Source: Candidatus Eiseniibacteriota bacterium (lineage in GTDB: Bacteria > Eisenbacteria > RBG-16-71-46 > JAGVPR01). From it: DNA of 13,165 nt. The position numbers and the translations under genes were made by a program. This document shows positions 6,649-12,771 of the stretch, piece by piece (positions within the stretch are counted from its first letter, which is position 1; the number at the start of each line of letters is the position of its first letter). The stretch spans positions 1-13,165 of the forward strand of contig JAGVPR010000254.1 in NCBI GenBank assembly GCA_020052115.1, in the 5' to 3' direction. Under the pieces are notes generated by a model that saw only the letters and a list, made by a program, of their open reading frames with translations, had not been told where the DNA came from and did not search any database.

Positions 6649-6726
6649 ACAGGGCTGAGGCTCCGGCGGGCGCCGAAAACACGCGAAACCGAGGGTAGCA
6701 TCACCAGGGTGACTGATCCGCCGCGC

Positions 6727-6756
6727 AGAATAGGAGCCGGGTGGAACGTCCGTCAA
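6727..6756 (-). promoter_or_regulatory. Promoter of the gyrase-CTD gene
   Basis: TTGACG (6756-6751), an 18-nt spacer and TATTCT (6732-6727) on the minus strand. The expected start near 6720 leaves a leader of about 85 nt ending in the GGAGGTG site. It lies downstream of the small-RNA terminator, so the gene has its own promoter. Confidence 0.55.
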
Positions 6757-6817
6757 GCCGATTCGCCCCCGGATGCGGTGCGGTCGCGAGGGGGGATCGT
6801 CGGAGTCCGGAAGATGC

Positions 6818-6858
6818 AAAAAACAAACGGGCCGCACGGGGAAGGTGCGCGGCCCGTT
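6818..6858 (-). terminator. Strong intrinsic terminator of the candidate small RNA
   Basis: Perfect 10-bp arms AACGGGCCGC (6826-6835) and GCGGCCCGTT (6849-6858), further extended by CAC/GTG pairing across a small bulge, followed on the minus strand by TGTTTTTT (6825-6818). This is the best terminator in the window. No protein-coding gene lies upstream of it on this strand within the intergenic region. Confidence 0.82.
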
Positions 6859-6900
6859 CCGGCCTTCGAAACCCGGGCGAGGATCCCGGTTGGCCGTCGT
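6818..6900 (-). ncRNA. Candidate small RNA with its own promoter and terminator
   Basis: A minus-strand transcript of about 83 nt is predicted from a start near 6900 to the T-run at 6823-6818. The 5' half folds into a hairpin CCGGG (6889-6885) / CCCGG (6877-6873) with a 7-nt loop ATCCTCG, enclosed by GGCC (6895-6892) / GGCC (6864-6861). The 3' half is a strong intrinsic terminator. The loop carries CCTC, complementary to Shine-Dalgarno sequences, the kind of unpaired seed seen in base-pairing sRNAs. No convincing reading frame lies inside, and it does not match the tRNA, tmRNA, SRP RNA or 6S patterns I know. Alternatively it is an attenuated leader of the gyrase-CTD gene, though that gene has a promoter of its own downstream. 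The unit is seen; the function is unknown. Confidence 0.5.
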
Positions 6901-6907
6901 GGCACGC

Positions 6908-6936
6908 AGTTTATGGGCGCCCCCGAATCTTGTCAA
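6908..6936 (-). promoter_or_regulatory. Strong promoter driving the candidate small RNA
   Basis: Perfect TTGACA (6936-6931), optimal 17-nt spacer and TAAACT (6913-6908; four of six consensus bases) on the minus strand. The predicted start is near 6900. It lies on the left side of the divergent region shared with the M29 promoter. Confidence 0.65.
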
Positions 6937-7105
6937 CATAATCCTTCTTATCGCTGGACTGACAAGAGGATGGAGTTCGCGTTGGTCGTCGCTCGAGGGC
7001 GCGCGCCGCGCCGTCGTTTTCGATCCGCGCGACGGAGTGCGCGAGCCGGCCGCCGCGCCTTGGGTGCACGCGGAGGCCGTGAACGCCGCGTCATCCGGGG
7101 TGCGC
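6937..7105. other. Non-coding interval between divergent promoters
   Basis: I see no supportable gene here. Reading frames that cross it are Arg/Ala-rich with no family resemblance. A second weak promoter-like TTGTCA (plus 6960-6965 read on the minus strand) may precede the small RNA, but its -10 is unclear. Confidence 0.5.
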
Positions 7106-7134
7106 TTGTCCCGTCTCCGGCCGGCTGATACACT
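7106..7134 (+). promoter_or_regulatory. Promoter of the M29 aminopeptidase gene
   Basis: TTGTCC (7106-7111), 17-nt spacer, TACACT (7129-7134). The expected start near 7141 gives a leader of about 79 nt with AGGAGG (7209-7214) placed 5 nt before GTG 7220. Confidence 0.5.
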
Positions 7135-7219
7135 CCGCCTCGCTGCTCATCCGTGTCGTTTCATCCGCCCCTGAAGGACGCCGTACACCGCGCCGCATCT
7201 GCGTCGCGAGGAGGAATCC

Positions 7220-8347
7220 GTGAGAGATCCTCGTTTGGTCCGACTGGCCCGTATCCTTATCCATCACTCGACCCGGCTCAAGGCAGGCGACAAGGTCCTC
7301 ATCGAGGCGTTCGATGCGCTGCCGGCGTTCGTCACCACGCTCGTGGAAGAAGCGGTCGCGGCAGGCGCGATCCCGATCGTCTCGCTGAAGAACGCGGAGG
7401 TGCACCGGGCGCTCCTCAAGACCGGTCTCGAGGATCTCGTGCGGCTCGCGGGCGACTACGAGCTCTACCGGATGAAGCAGGTCCAGTGCTACATCGGGGT
7501 ACGCGGATCGAACAACGTGAGCGAGATGTCGGACGTTCCGGCGGAGAACATGAAGCTCTACTCGAAGAACTGGATGAATCCGGTGCACCTGGAGCAGAGG
7601 GTGAAGCACACGCGGTGGGTCGTCCTGCGCTTCCCGACCTCCGCCATGGCGCAGCAGGCGAACATGAGCACCGAGGGTTTCGAGGACTTCTACTTCCGCG
7701 TCTGCGACATGGACTACGAGCGCATGTCGAAGGCGATGGACCCGCTCGTGGCCCGCATGCAGCGCACCGACCGCGTGCACGTCACGGGCAGCGGCACGGA
7801 TCTGCGCTTCTCGATCAAGGGCATCCCCGCGATCAAGTGCGACGGCGAGCGGAACATCCCCGACGGCGAGTGCTACACGGCCCCGGTGCGGGACTCCGTG
7901 GAAGGCCGGATCACGTACAACGCGCCGGCCCTCTTCGAGGGCGTCACCTACACGAATCTGAGCCTCGAGTTCCGAAAGGGCAAGATCGTCAACGCGACGG
8001 CCGGGGACAACACGGAGCGTCTCAACAAGGTGTTCGACACCGACGAAGGGGCCCGCTACGTCGGCGAGTTCTCACTCGGTTTCAATCCGTTCATTCTCGC
8101 GCCGATGAAGGACGCCCTTTTCGACGAGAAGATCGCCGGCTCCCTCCACCTCACGCCGGGTAACGCCTACGAGCTGGCGGACAACGGGAATCGCTCCGCG
8201 ATCCACTGGGACCTGGTGTTCATCCAGAGGCCGGAGTTCGGCGGCGGCGAGATCCGGTTCGATGACGAGGTGATCCGCAAGGACGGCCGGTTCGTGGTGA
8301 AGGACCTCGAAGGCTTGAATCCCGAGAATCTCTCGAAGCAGACGTAG
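7220..8347 (+). CDS. M29 family metallo-aminopeptidase (AmpS/PepS-like)
   Basis: A 375-residue cytoplasmic aminopeptidase of family M29, which removes N-terminal amino acids from peptides using two metal ions. The N-terminal alpha/beta domain (1-180) contains LKAGDKVLIEAFD and the family segment CYIGVRGSNNVSEMSDVP (about 90-107). The catalytic domain holds the expected metal ligands in order: Glu217 in IPDGECYTAPV, Glu283 in YVGEFSLGFNP, His310 in GSLHLTPGNAY with Tyr317 seven residues on, and the HxD pair His329/Asp331 in IHWDLV. Glu217 and Glu283 are 66 apart, as I recall for the characterised Thermus enzyme. Length is a little below the usual 400-410, with no gap at the active site. The start is GTG 7220, preceded by AGGAGG at 5 nt. 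No signal peptide. It is monocistronic: own promoter, and hairpins and a convergent gene follow. Role: peptide turnover; the exact specificity cannot be read. Confidence 0.95.
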   Translation: MRDPRLVRLARILIHHSTRLKAGDKVLIEAFDALPAFVTTLVEEAVAAGAIPIVSLKNAEVHRALLKTGLEDLVRLAGDYELYRMKQVQCYIGVRGSNNVSEMSDVPAENMKLYSKNWMNPVHLEQRVKHTRWVVLRFPTSAMAQQANMSTEGFEDFYFRVCDMDYERMSKAMDPLVARMQRTDRVHVTGSGTDLRFSIKGIPAIKCDGERNIPDGECYTAPVRDSVEGRITYNAPALFEGVTYTNLSLEFRKGKIVNATAGDNTERLNKVFDTDEGARYVGEFSLGFNPFILAPMKDALFDEKIAGSLHLTPGNAYELADNGNRSAIHWDLVFIQRPEFGGGEIRFDDEVIRKDGRFVVKDLEGLNPENLSKQT

Positions 8348-8352
8348 TCACC

Positions 8353-8364
8353 GGGCGCGCGCCC
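8353..8364. repeat. GC palindrome after the aminopeptidase gene
   Basis: A perfect 12-base palindrome GGGCGCGCGCCC, 6 nt after the M29 stop. It could form a small hairpin or cruciform; no T-tract follows. Confidence 0.35.
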
Positions 8365-8394
8365 TGCGCTTTCAGGCCCGGATGCGCCCTTGGC

Positions 8395-8418
8395 GCGGGC
8401 CGGCTCGTGCCGGCCCGC
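8395..8418. terminator. Terminator-like hairpin shared by convergent genes
   Basis: Perfect 10-bp stem GCGGGCCGGC (8395-8404) / GCCGGCCCGC (8409-8418) with a TCGT loop, beginning directly at the stop codon of the minus-strand phosphatase-like gene and 47 nt past the M29 stop. It lacks a T-tract on either side, so it may be a T-less terminator or an RNA 3'-end stabiliser. Confidence 0.5.
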
Positions 8419-9624
8419 TCAGCGTATGACCGTGAGCGTGCCGCGTTCCCGCACTCCGCTGGCCTCGATCTCCCAGAAGTAGCTGCCCGCGCTCACCGGG
8501 CGCCCCCGTGCATCGCGGGCGTTCCACGACATTTCGCGCACCTTCGCGCGTCTCTCCTCGTGAACCAGGCGGCCCGAGACGTCCCAGATGCGCAGACGCA
8601 CCGTGTCAATCTCCGCCGCGGCCGACAGCAGGAAGCGCGCGCCTCTGGATGAGGGGTTCGGCTTGACGAGGATGCGGGCGGACGGCGAGGCCGCCGTCCG
8701 GACTTCGCTCGTGGCGCTCCAGAGCTCCGTCATGACCTGGCCCTGGACGCCCGGGGTGGGAACGCCGAGCAGCGCGCCGATGGTCGGGCAGATGTCCCGC
8801 TGCGTCCTGACGATCGAGCCTTGCATCCCCGTTTGAATCTCCGGTCCGAGCGCGAGCAAGGGAATCCTGGTGCAGCCCGCGCAGGCGTCGCCGTGGTTGG
8901 AGAATCCCCCGTGCGCGTCATCGTGCCGTCCGTGGTCGCACGTGATGAACATCGAGGTCCGCCCCGCGAGCACGGGGTCGCTCTGGACGAGGACCCACAA
9001 CTCGTAAACGAGAGAGTCGGCGATCGCGATGGCCTGGTTGTACCCCGGCCAATTCCCGCTGTGGGCCGTGATGTCGACATCCGCGAGATGGAACAGCGAG
9101 ACGATCGGATGGTCCGTGACGAGATGCCCCGTGTAGGCGGCGTAGGTCGCGGCGTCCGAGCGGTTCACGCACTCCGTGCGGGCGCTGTCGGGCGCCCCGT
9201 AGGCCGGATGCGTCGAGTAGCCGCAGACATCGAGCTTGTCCTTGCCCGTGACGAGCCACGCCGTTTGAGGCGGTCCTCCCGTGGCTGCACGGAAGAATTC
9301 GAAGATCGTGGGGCTCGTCGGCCGCTGAGAGCCGTCGTTTGCAAGGTACTGCCATGTCCCGGTCGCGATGCTGCTGTGCCCCGGGACGGTCTTCGTCCAG
9401 CCGTCGTTGCGGAATTCCGGGATCCAGGCGCCGAGTGGCCTAAGGTCGTTCCACATCCGCGGCACGTTCGAGTGGGTCGGATCGTCGAACCCTTCGGTCG
9501 GGCGGATGCCGTCAATGACGACGATGATGGCGTGCTCCGTGGCGGCGGCCGCCGGCGAGCCGGCGCCGAGCAATAGGAGCCCGGAGAGCACGAGGATGGC
9601 GCGGGCGGGTACGCGGTTCGTCAT
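8419..9624 (-). CDS. Secreted alkaline-phosphatase-superfamily hydrolase with FlgD-like C-terminal domain
   Basis: A 401-residue exported metal-dependent hydrolase of the alkaline phosphatase superfamily, closest by eye to type I phosphodiesterase/nucleotide pyrophosphatase and sulfatase-like members. Residues 1-28 form a signal peptide ending in PAAAA. Metal and catalytic residues are visible: Asp38 in IIVVIDGIRP; Thr79 as probable nucleophile in TKTVPGHSSIATG; Asp184 and His188 in ADVDITAHSG; Asp230/His231 in ITCDHGRHDD; and His244 in FSNHGD. All seven expected positions are present, so it should be active. Substrate could be a phosphodiester, phosphomonoester or sulfate ester. The last 85 residues are a FlgD-like Ig / sorting-type module (LRIWDVSGRLV, then MSWNARDARGRPVSAGSYFW). 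GAGAGGA lies 5 nt before the ATG. It starts 16 nt after the stop of the upstream CehA-like gene, so the two form an operon. Confidence 0.9.
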   Translation of the reverse strand: MTNRVPARAILVLSGLLLLGAGSPAAAATEHAIIVVIDGIRPTEGFDDPTHSNVPRMWNDLRPLGAWIPEFRNDGWTKTVPGHSSIATGTWQYLANDGSQRPTSPTIFEFFRAATGGPPQTAWLVTGKDKLDVCGYSTHPAYGAPDSARTECVNRSDAATYAAYTGHLVTDHPIVSLFHLADVDITAHSGNWPGYNQAIAIADSLVYELWVLVQSDPVLAGRTSMFITCDHGRHDDAHGGFSNHGDACAGCTRIPLLALGPEIQTGMQGSIVRTQRDICPTIGALLGVPTPGVQGQVMTELWSATSEVRTAASPSARILVKPNPSSRGARFLLSAAAEIDTVRLRIWDVSGRLVHEERRAKVREMSWNARDARGRPVSAGSYFWEIEASGVRERGTLTVIR

Positions 9625-9640
9625 GTTGGTCCTCTCATTG

Positions 9641-11764
9641 TCAGCGCAGCTTGACCACGCGCAGCGCCGGACCCGTGCGGGGCACGACCAAGTAGAGCCC
9701 TGATGAGACCTCGCGTCCCATGGCGTCGCGTCCGTTCCAGATGAACGGCGCCTCGCCTTCGAGGACCTGGATCCGTCTTCCGCGAACGTCGAAGATCTCG
9801 AGACGGGCCGGTCCCTGGAAGGAGCAGCGGATCTCGATGGAACCGGCGAAAGGCACCGGCTCCGCGCTCCAGCGCGCCGCCGGCGATGGATCGGGGACGC
9901 TCGCAGCCCCCGTGGTGTCCACGGCGAACCAGCCGGCCGCGGAGGTCACGGAATTGCGAGCCGCGTCGCGCGCCTCGACATTCCACCAGTACACATGCCC
10001 GTGCTCCAGCGGATCGCGGGGCACGTAGCTCGAATCATCCGTCGCTGCGGGTAGCGCACTCTCGAGAAGCTCCGGCGCTGATACGATGCGCACCCGGTAG
10101 TCGAAGATGTCGCCCGGGTCCGGATCTGCCGGCATGTGCCAGGCCAGCGAGGGCCGGAGATGCCGGACCGTCTCCCCCTGCGCCGGCTTGACCGTCACGG
10201 GCGGCGAAGGTGGTGACGAGAAGGCGCTCGCGAGCGCCGCGGTCCCATTCGTGAGGAGGGTTTCGACGCGGAGAGAATCTTCGGATTGCTCGAAGCCGCC
10301 GCGCTGGCGCACGAGCGCACGCAGGTCCTCGTTCCAGTCAACAAGGCGTCTCACCGCATCGGCGCGCGGGCGAACAGGCTGGCCGCACAGCTCGACCCAT
10401 ATCGGGCTCGTGTGCGCGAGCGGCTGATTCACGACCTGGACGTCGGTGCGCGGCACCGACGTGGCCTTCACAGCGAGCCAGCCGCTCTGGCTGACCGGGA
10501 TCGAGAAGCCGACGGTGGCGGTGCTCGAATAGGGGAGTCCCGCCGAGAAGGCGACCGCCCCGTTCCACAGCACCTCGAGCTGCTGCAGCGGCGTGTCGCT
10601 TGCGAGCGAGACCGTGCCCTGCAGCGTCGTTGGCCCGGCCGGAAGCCGCAGCGTGTCGCCGATGCCCGCCTGTCCGACGCGCAGATCGGTCACGAGCGGG
10701 CCGGCGGTGACGAACGTGCGGCCGTGGCGCAGGGCCTCGAACCACGCATTCATGTCAAACGTCGGCTCTCCAGTGTTCACGTAGACGCGGTAGCCACCGA
10801 TCGGGTTCGAGGCCGGCCTGTTGAGCACGACGTCGGTCCCGGCCGTGGCTGCCAGGCGGATCCCCGCGTTGAGCAGGTCGTACCAGAGCGGTAGGGCCGC
10901 GAACGGCAGAATGTTCGAGTAGCTGAGGACCTCGAGGCCGTCCACCAATCCGAGTGCCGCGTCCGCCGGAAGCTCGCGCGCGATCCCGGTCATCGGCCAT
11001 TCCGACGTGTCCCAGAAGTCAGAGTGGGACGCCGGATGGGCGTAGAGCACGATCCCCATGTGGTTCTTCGCCACGGCGATCATGTCCGCGTTGACAGGAT
11101 AGGCAGGATCGCCCGGAGCGGCCGACGCATAGGGCGTGACGAGCGTCTGGAGGCCCGGCAGCGCCATGTGTCCATAGACGTGGCTGCGATACTCCATGGA
11201 TGAGTAGAGGAGGCAATCGGACGTGCTCGCGGAATCGGGTGCGCCGGTGAAGTAACGGTCCGCATCGAGAATGCTGACGAATTCGAGTCCCTCGGCGCGG
11301 GCCAGACGCACGCCGTCCACGGGATCGAGTGGGTTCGGTTCGTCGTGCCACAGATGCGCATGCGTGTCACCCGAGTGCCAGCCGGCGGCGGGCATGTTGA
11401 CGAACCGCTGCAGTGTGACTTCGAGAGAAGCGTTTCCCGTCACATCCGCGACGCGGACGTCGGAATGATACTCGGGGCCGCGGGAGAAGGTCAGAGTCAC
11501 CGGGCCTTCCGCGCCCAGGGTGAAAGCGCCATCCGAGATGAAGTAGGGGATCGGGCCGTGGTGCGGATAGCAGATCTCGGTGGAATCCGGGAAGAGAGGC
11601 GTTCCCGCCGCCGTGCGGGCGACCACGCGGCAGAGGAGAGGCTCGCCCACGCTGTCGCGGGTCGTGACCGAGAGCGTGCCCGCTGCACCCAGCGAGGCCG
11701 CGGCCAGACACACGACAATGGAAACAGCGACGAGAGATGTCAGCCGCATGATGGAGGTCTTCAT
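9641..11764 (-). CDS. Secreted CehA/McbA-like PHP-domain metallohydrolase with Ig-like and FlgD-like C-terminal domains
   Basis: A 707-residue exported protein. Residues 1-28 look like a signal peptide. A beta-rich N-terminal domain (about 30-122) precedes a PHP-type metallohydrolase domain of the CehA/McbA family (about 125-370): GWHSGDTHAHLW gives His135/His137, MEYRSHVYGHMALPG gives Glu191 and His199, VLYAHPASH gives His243, and ATAGTDVVLN gives Asp311, followed by the family's ALRHGRTFVTAGPLV (344-358). All metal ligands are present. PHP proteins usually hydrolyse phosphoesters, and CehA itself is a carbamate hydrolase, so the substrate is open. After a linker come a fibronectin-III-like domain (about 570-640; YRVRIVSAP, VYWWNVEARDAARNS) and a terminal FlgD-like module (LEIFDVRGRRI, then FIWNGRDAMGREVSSGLYLV). 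ATG 11764 is preferred to upstream in-frame codons because the signal peptide begins there and the promoter lies upstream; no Shine-Dalgarno is visible. ATG 11749 is the alternative. Confidence 0.88.
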   Translation of the reverse strand: MKTSIMRLTSLVAVSIVVCLAAASLGAAGTLSVTTRDSVGEPLLCRVVARTAAGTPLFPDSTEICYPHHGPIPYFISDGAFTLGAEGPVTLTFSRGPEYHSDVRVADVTGNASLEVTLQRFVNMPAAGWHSGDTHAHLWHDEPNPLDPVDGVRLARAEGLEFVSILDADRYFTGAPDSASTSDCLLYSSMEYRSHVYGHMALPGLQTLVTPYASAAPGDPAYPVNADMIAVAKNHMGIVLYAHPASHSDFWDTSEWPMTGIARELPADAALGLVDGLEVLSYSNILPFAALPLWYDLLNAGIRLAATAGTDVVLNRPASNPIGGYRVYVNTGEPTFDMNAWFEALRHGRTFVTAGPLVTDLRVGQAGIGDTLRLPAGPTTLQGTVSLASDTPLQQLEVLWNGAVAFSAGLPYSSTATVGFSIPVSQSGWLAVKATSVPRTDVQVVNQPLAHTSPIWVELCGQPVRPRADAVRRLVDWNEDLRALVRQRGGFEQSEDSLRVETLLTNGTAALASAFSSPPSPPVTVKPAQGETVRHLRPSLAWHMPADPDPGDIFDYRVRIVSAPELLESALPAATDDSSYVPRDPLEHGHVYWWNVEARDAARNSVTSAAGWFAVDTTGAASVPDPSPAARWSAEPVPFAGSIEIRCSFQGPARLEIFDVRGRRIQVLEGEAPFIWNGRDAMGREVSSGLYLVVPRTGPALRVVKLR

Positions 11765-11803
11765 CCAGGGTGACGGGTCGGGCCTGGAACGAAATTCAGA
11801 GTA

Positions 11804-11812
11804 ATGATACCA
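11804..11812 (-). promoter_or_regulatory. Extended -10 promoter of the CehA-phosphatase operon
   Basis: TGGTATCAT on the minus strand: a TGn extension with TATCAT (11809-11804), five of six consensus bases. The -35 region is weak (TGGTCC). The predicted start near 11797 gives a leader of about 33 nt. It lies in a 230-nt divergent region shared with the plus-strand barrel protein gene. Confidence 0.5.
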
Positions 11813-11900
11813 CATCGTGCCGGCTTGGACCACCTCCGGTTCGGACCAGGGTGGCGCCGGACCTGAACCCCGGCCGGACAACGACGCTTGCCGACGCCTC

Positions 11901-11929
11901 TTGCGCGACACTCGCTGTGGGGATAGAGT
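11901..11929 (+). promoter_or_regulatory. Promoter of the outer-membrane barrel gene
   Basis: TTGCGC (11901-11906), 17-nt spacer, TAGAGT (11924-11929). The expected start near 11936 gives a leader of about 59 nt. Confidence 0.45.
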
Positions 11930-11982
11930 GGCGGCCGATCGCGAGTGGTCGCCTTCCCGGCGGACCGGATGCCGAGTCACCC

Positions 11983-11990
11983 AAGGAGGT
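11983..11990 (+). promoter_or_regulatory. Ribosome binding site of the barrel protein gene
   Basis: AAGGAGGT, a full-length Shine-Dalgarno, 4 nt before ATG 11995. It decides the start: the frame is open back to 11770, but that extension crosses the promoter and has no signal peptide. Confidence 0.8.
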
Positions 11991-11994
11991 CGAG

Positions 11995-12771
11995 ATGAGA
12001 CCGATCGTCATCGTCGGCTGTCTGTTCTTCGCGGCATGGCCAGCCGCGGCCTGGTCGCAGGATGGAACGCCGTCGGTTCTCGTGCAGAGACCGACCGAGA
12101 CGGAGACGGCCGTCACGACCGCCCCCGGCTATTTCGAGTTCGACGGCGGGGTGCTCCTCGCCGAGGGCCTTGTCGAGACGCCTGCCACTCTGCGCATCGG
12201 AGTTCTCCGCGGGGCCGAGATCCTTGCCTCCGTCAGCCCGATCGTCATCCACGACTCGGGCGAGACGAACGAGCGCTCGGGGGTCGGCGATCTCGCCGCC
12301 GGCGGCAAGATCTGGTTCTTGTCACAGGGCACGACGATGCCGGCGCTGGCCCTCCAGGGGCTCGTCAAGCTGCCCACGGGCGAAGACGCAGTCTCCTCAG
12401 GTGAACTCGACTACTCGCTCACGGGCATCGCGACGCGCCGGTACGGCCGAATCGTCGCGGACATGAACGGCGGCGTGGATCTGCTCGGCCGTGACAAGCC
12501 GAACGGCGATCATGTGTTCGACGACGTCTGGCGGGTCGGGGCCTCGCTCCTCTGGATGCCGGCGGATCGCTTCTCGTACGTCGCCGAGCTTTACGGCCGC
12601 TTCGTGCCCGATCAGGACCTGGACCAGGTCACTTTGAACCTCGGCCTTCTCTACGAAGTGAACGACGCGTTCCTGCTCGACGGCGCGGTTCGCATGGGGG
12701 TATCCGAAGACGCATCCGAGGCGGCGTTCACATTCGGCCTCACGAAGCTCTTCGGGAAGGGGATCCGCTAG
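11995..12771 (+). CDS. Outer-membrane beta-barrel protein, phenol-degradation MetA-like family
   Basis: A 258-residue exported protein. Residues 1-21 are a signal peptide (MRPIVIVGCLFFAAWPAAAWSQ). The rest is a run of alternating amphipathic strands ending in FTFGLTKLFGKGIR, as expected for a small transmembrane beta-barrel. The pattern GVGDLAAGGKIWFLSQ, then ALALQGLVKLPTGED (about 95-130), matches the Phenol_MetA_deg / putative outer-membrane transporter family, whose members have a G-x-GD segment followed by a strand and PTG. The family's function is poorly known; despite its name it need not act on phenol. It is monocistronic with its own promoter; the divergent neighbour is the CehA-phosphatase operon, which could share regulation. 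Its TAG stop overlaps the stop of the convergent GT9 gene in a CTAG. The barrel assignment is fairly sure and the family assignment moderate. Confidence 0.75.
   Translation: MRPIVIVGCLFFAAWPAAAWSQDGTPSVLVQRPTETETAVTTAPGYFEFDGGVLLAEGLVETPATLRIGVLRGAEILASVSPIVIHDSGETNERSGVGDLAAGGKIWFLSQGTTMPALALQGLVKLPTGEDAVSSGELDYSLTGIATRRYGRIVADMNGGVDLLGRDKPNGDHVFDDVWRVGASLLWMPADRFSYVAELYGRFVPDQDLDQVTLNLGLLYEVNDAFLLDGAVRMGVSEDASEAAFTFGLTKLFGKGIR

Noticed and set aside
5664..6704. A gyrA pseudogene or the end of a frameshifted gyrA
   Set aside because: The frame has an upstream stop, no catalytic-domain residues are found in any frame upstream, and the gene has a good promoter and Shine-Dalgarno.
6861..6900. 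tRNA-like TTTCGAA in the candidate small RNA
   Set aside because: The flanking bases do not pair as a T arm, and no anticodon or acceptor stem can be built.
6705..7128. Frames crossing the intergenic region between the gyrase-CTD and M29 genes, including an ATG at 6939 on the minus strand
   Set aside because: They run through promoters and the terminator, and the products are Arg/Ala/Pro-rich with no resemblance to known proteins.
8821..9576. 251-codon plus-strand frame inside the phosphatase-like gene
   Set aside because: Complementary-strand shadow; the minus strand carries the metal ligands and signal peptide.
10286..10894. 202-codon plus-strand frame inside the CehA-like gene
   Set aside because: Arg-rich shadow frame with no recognisable motif, opposite a well-supported multi-domain gene.
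11765..11980. N-terminal extension of the CehA-like frame
   Set aside because: It would run across the divergent promoter region and bury the signal peptide; the composition is Arg/Ser/Pro-rich as in non-coding GC-rich DNA.
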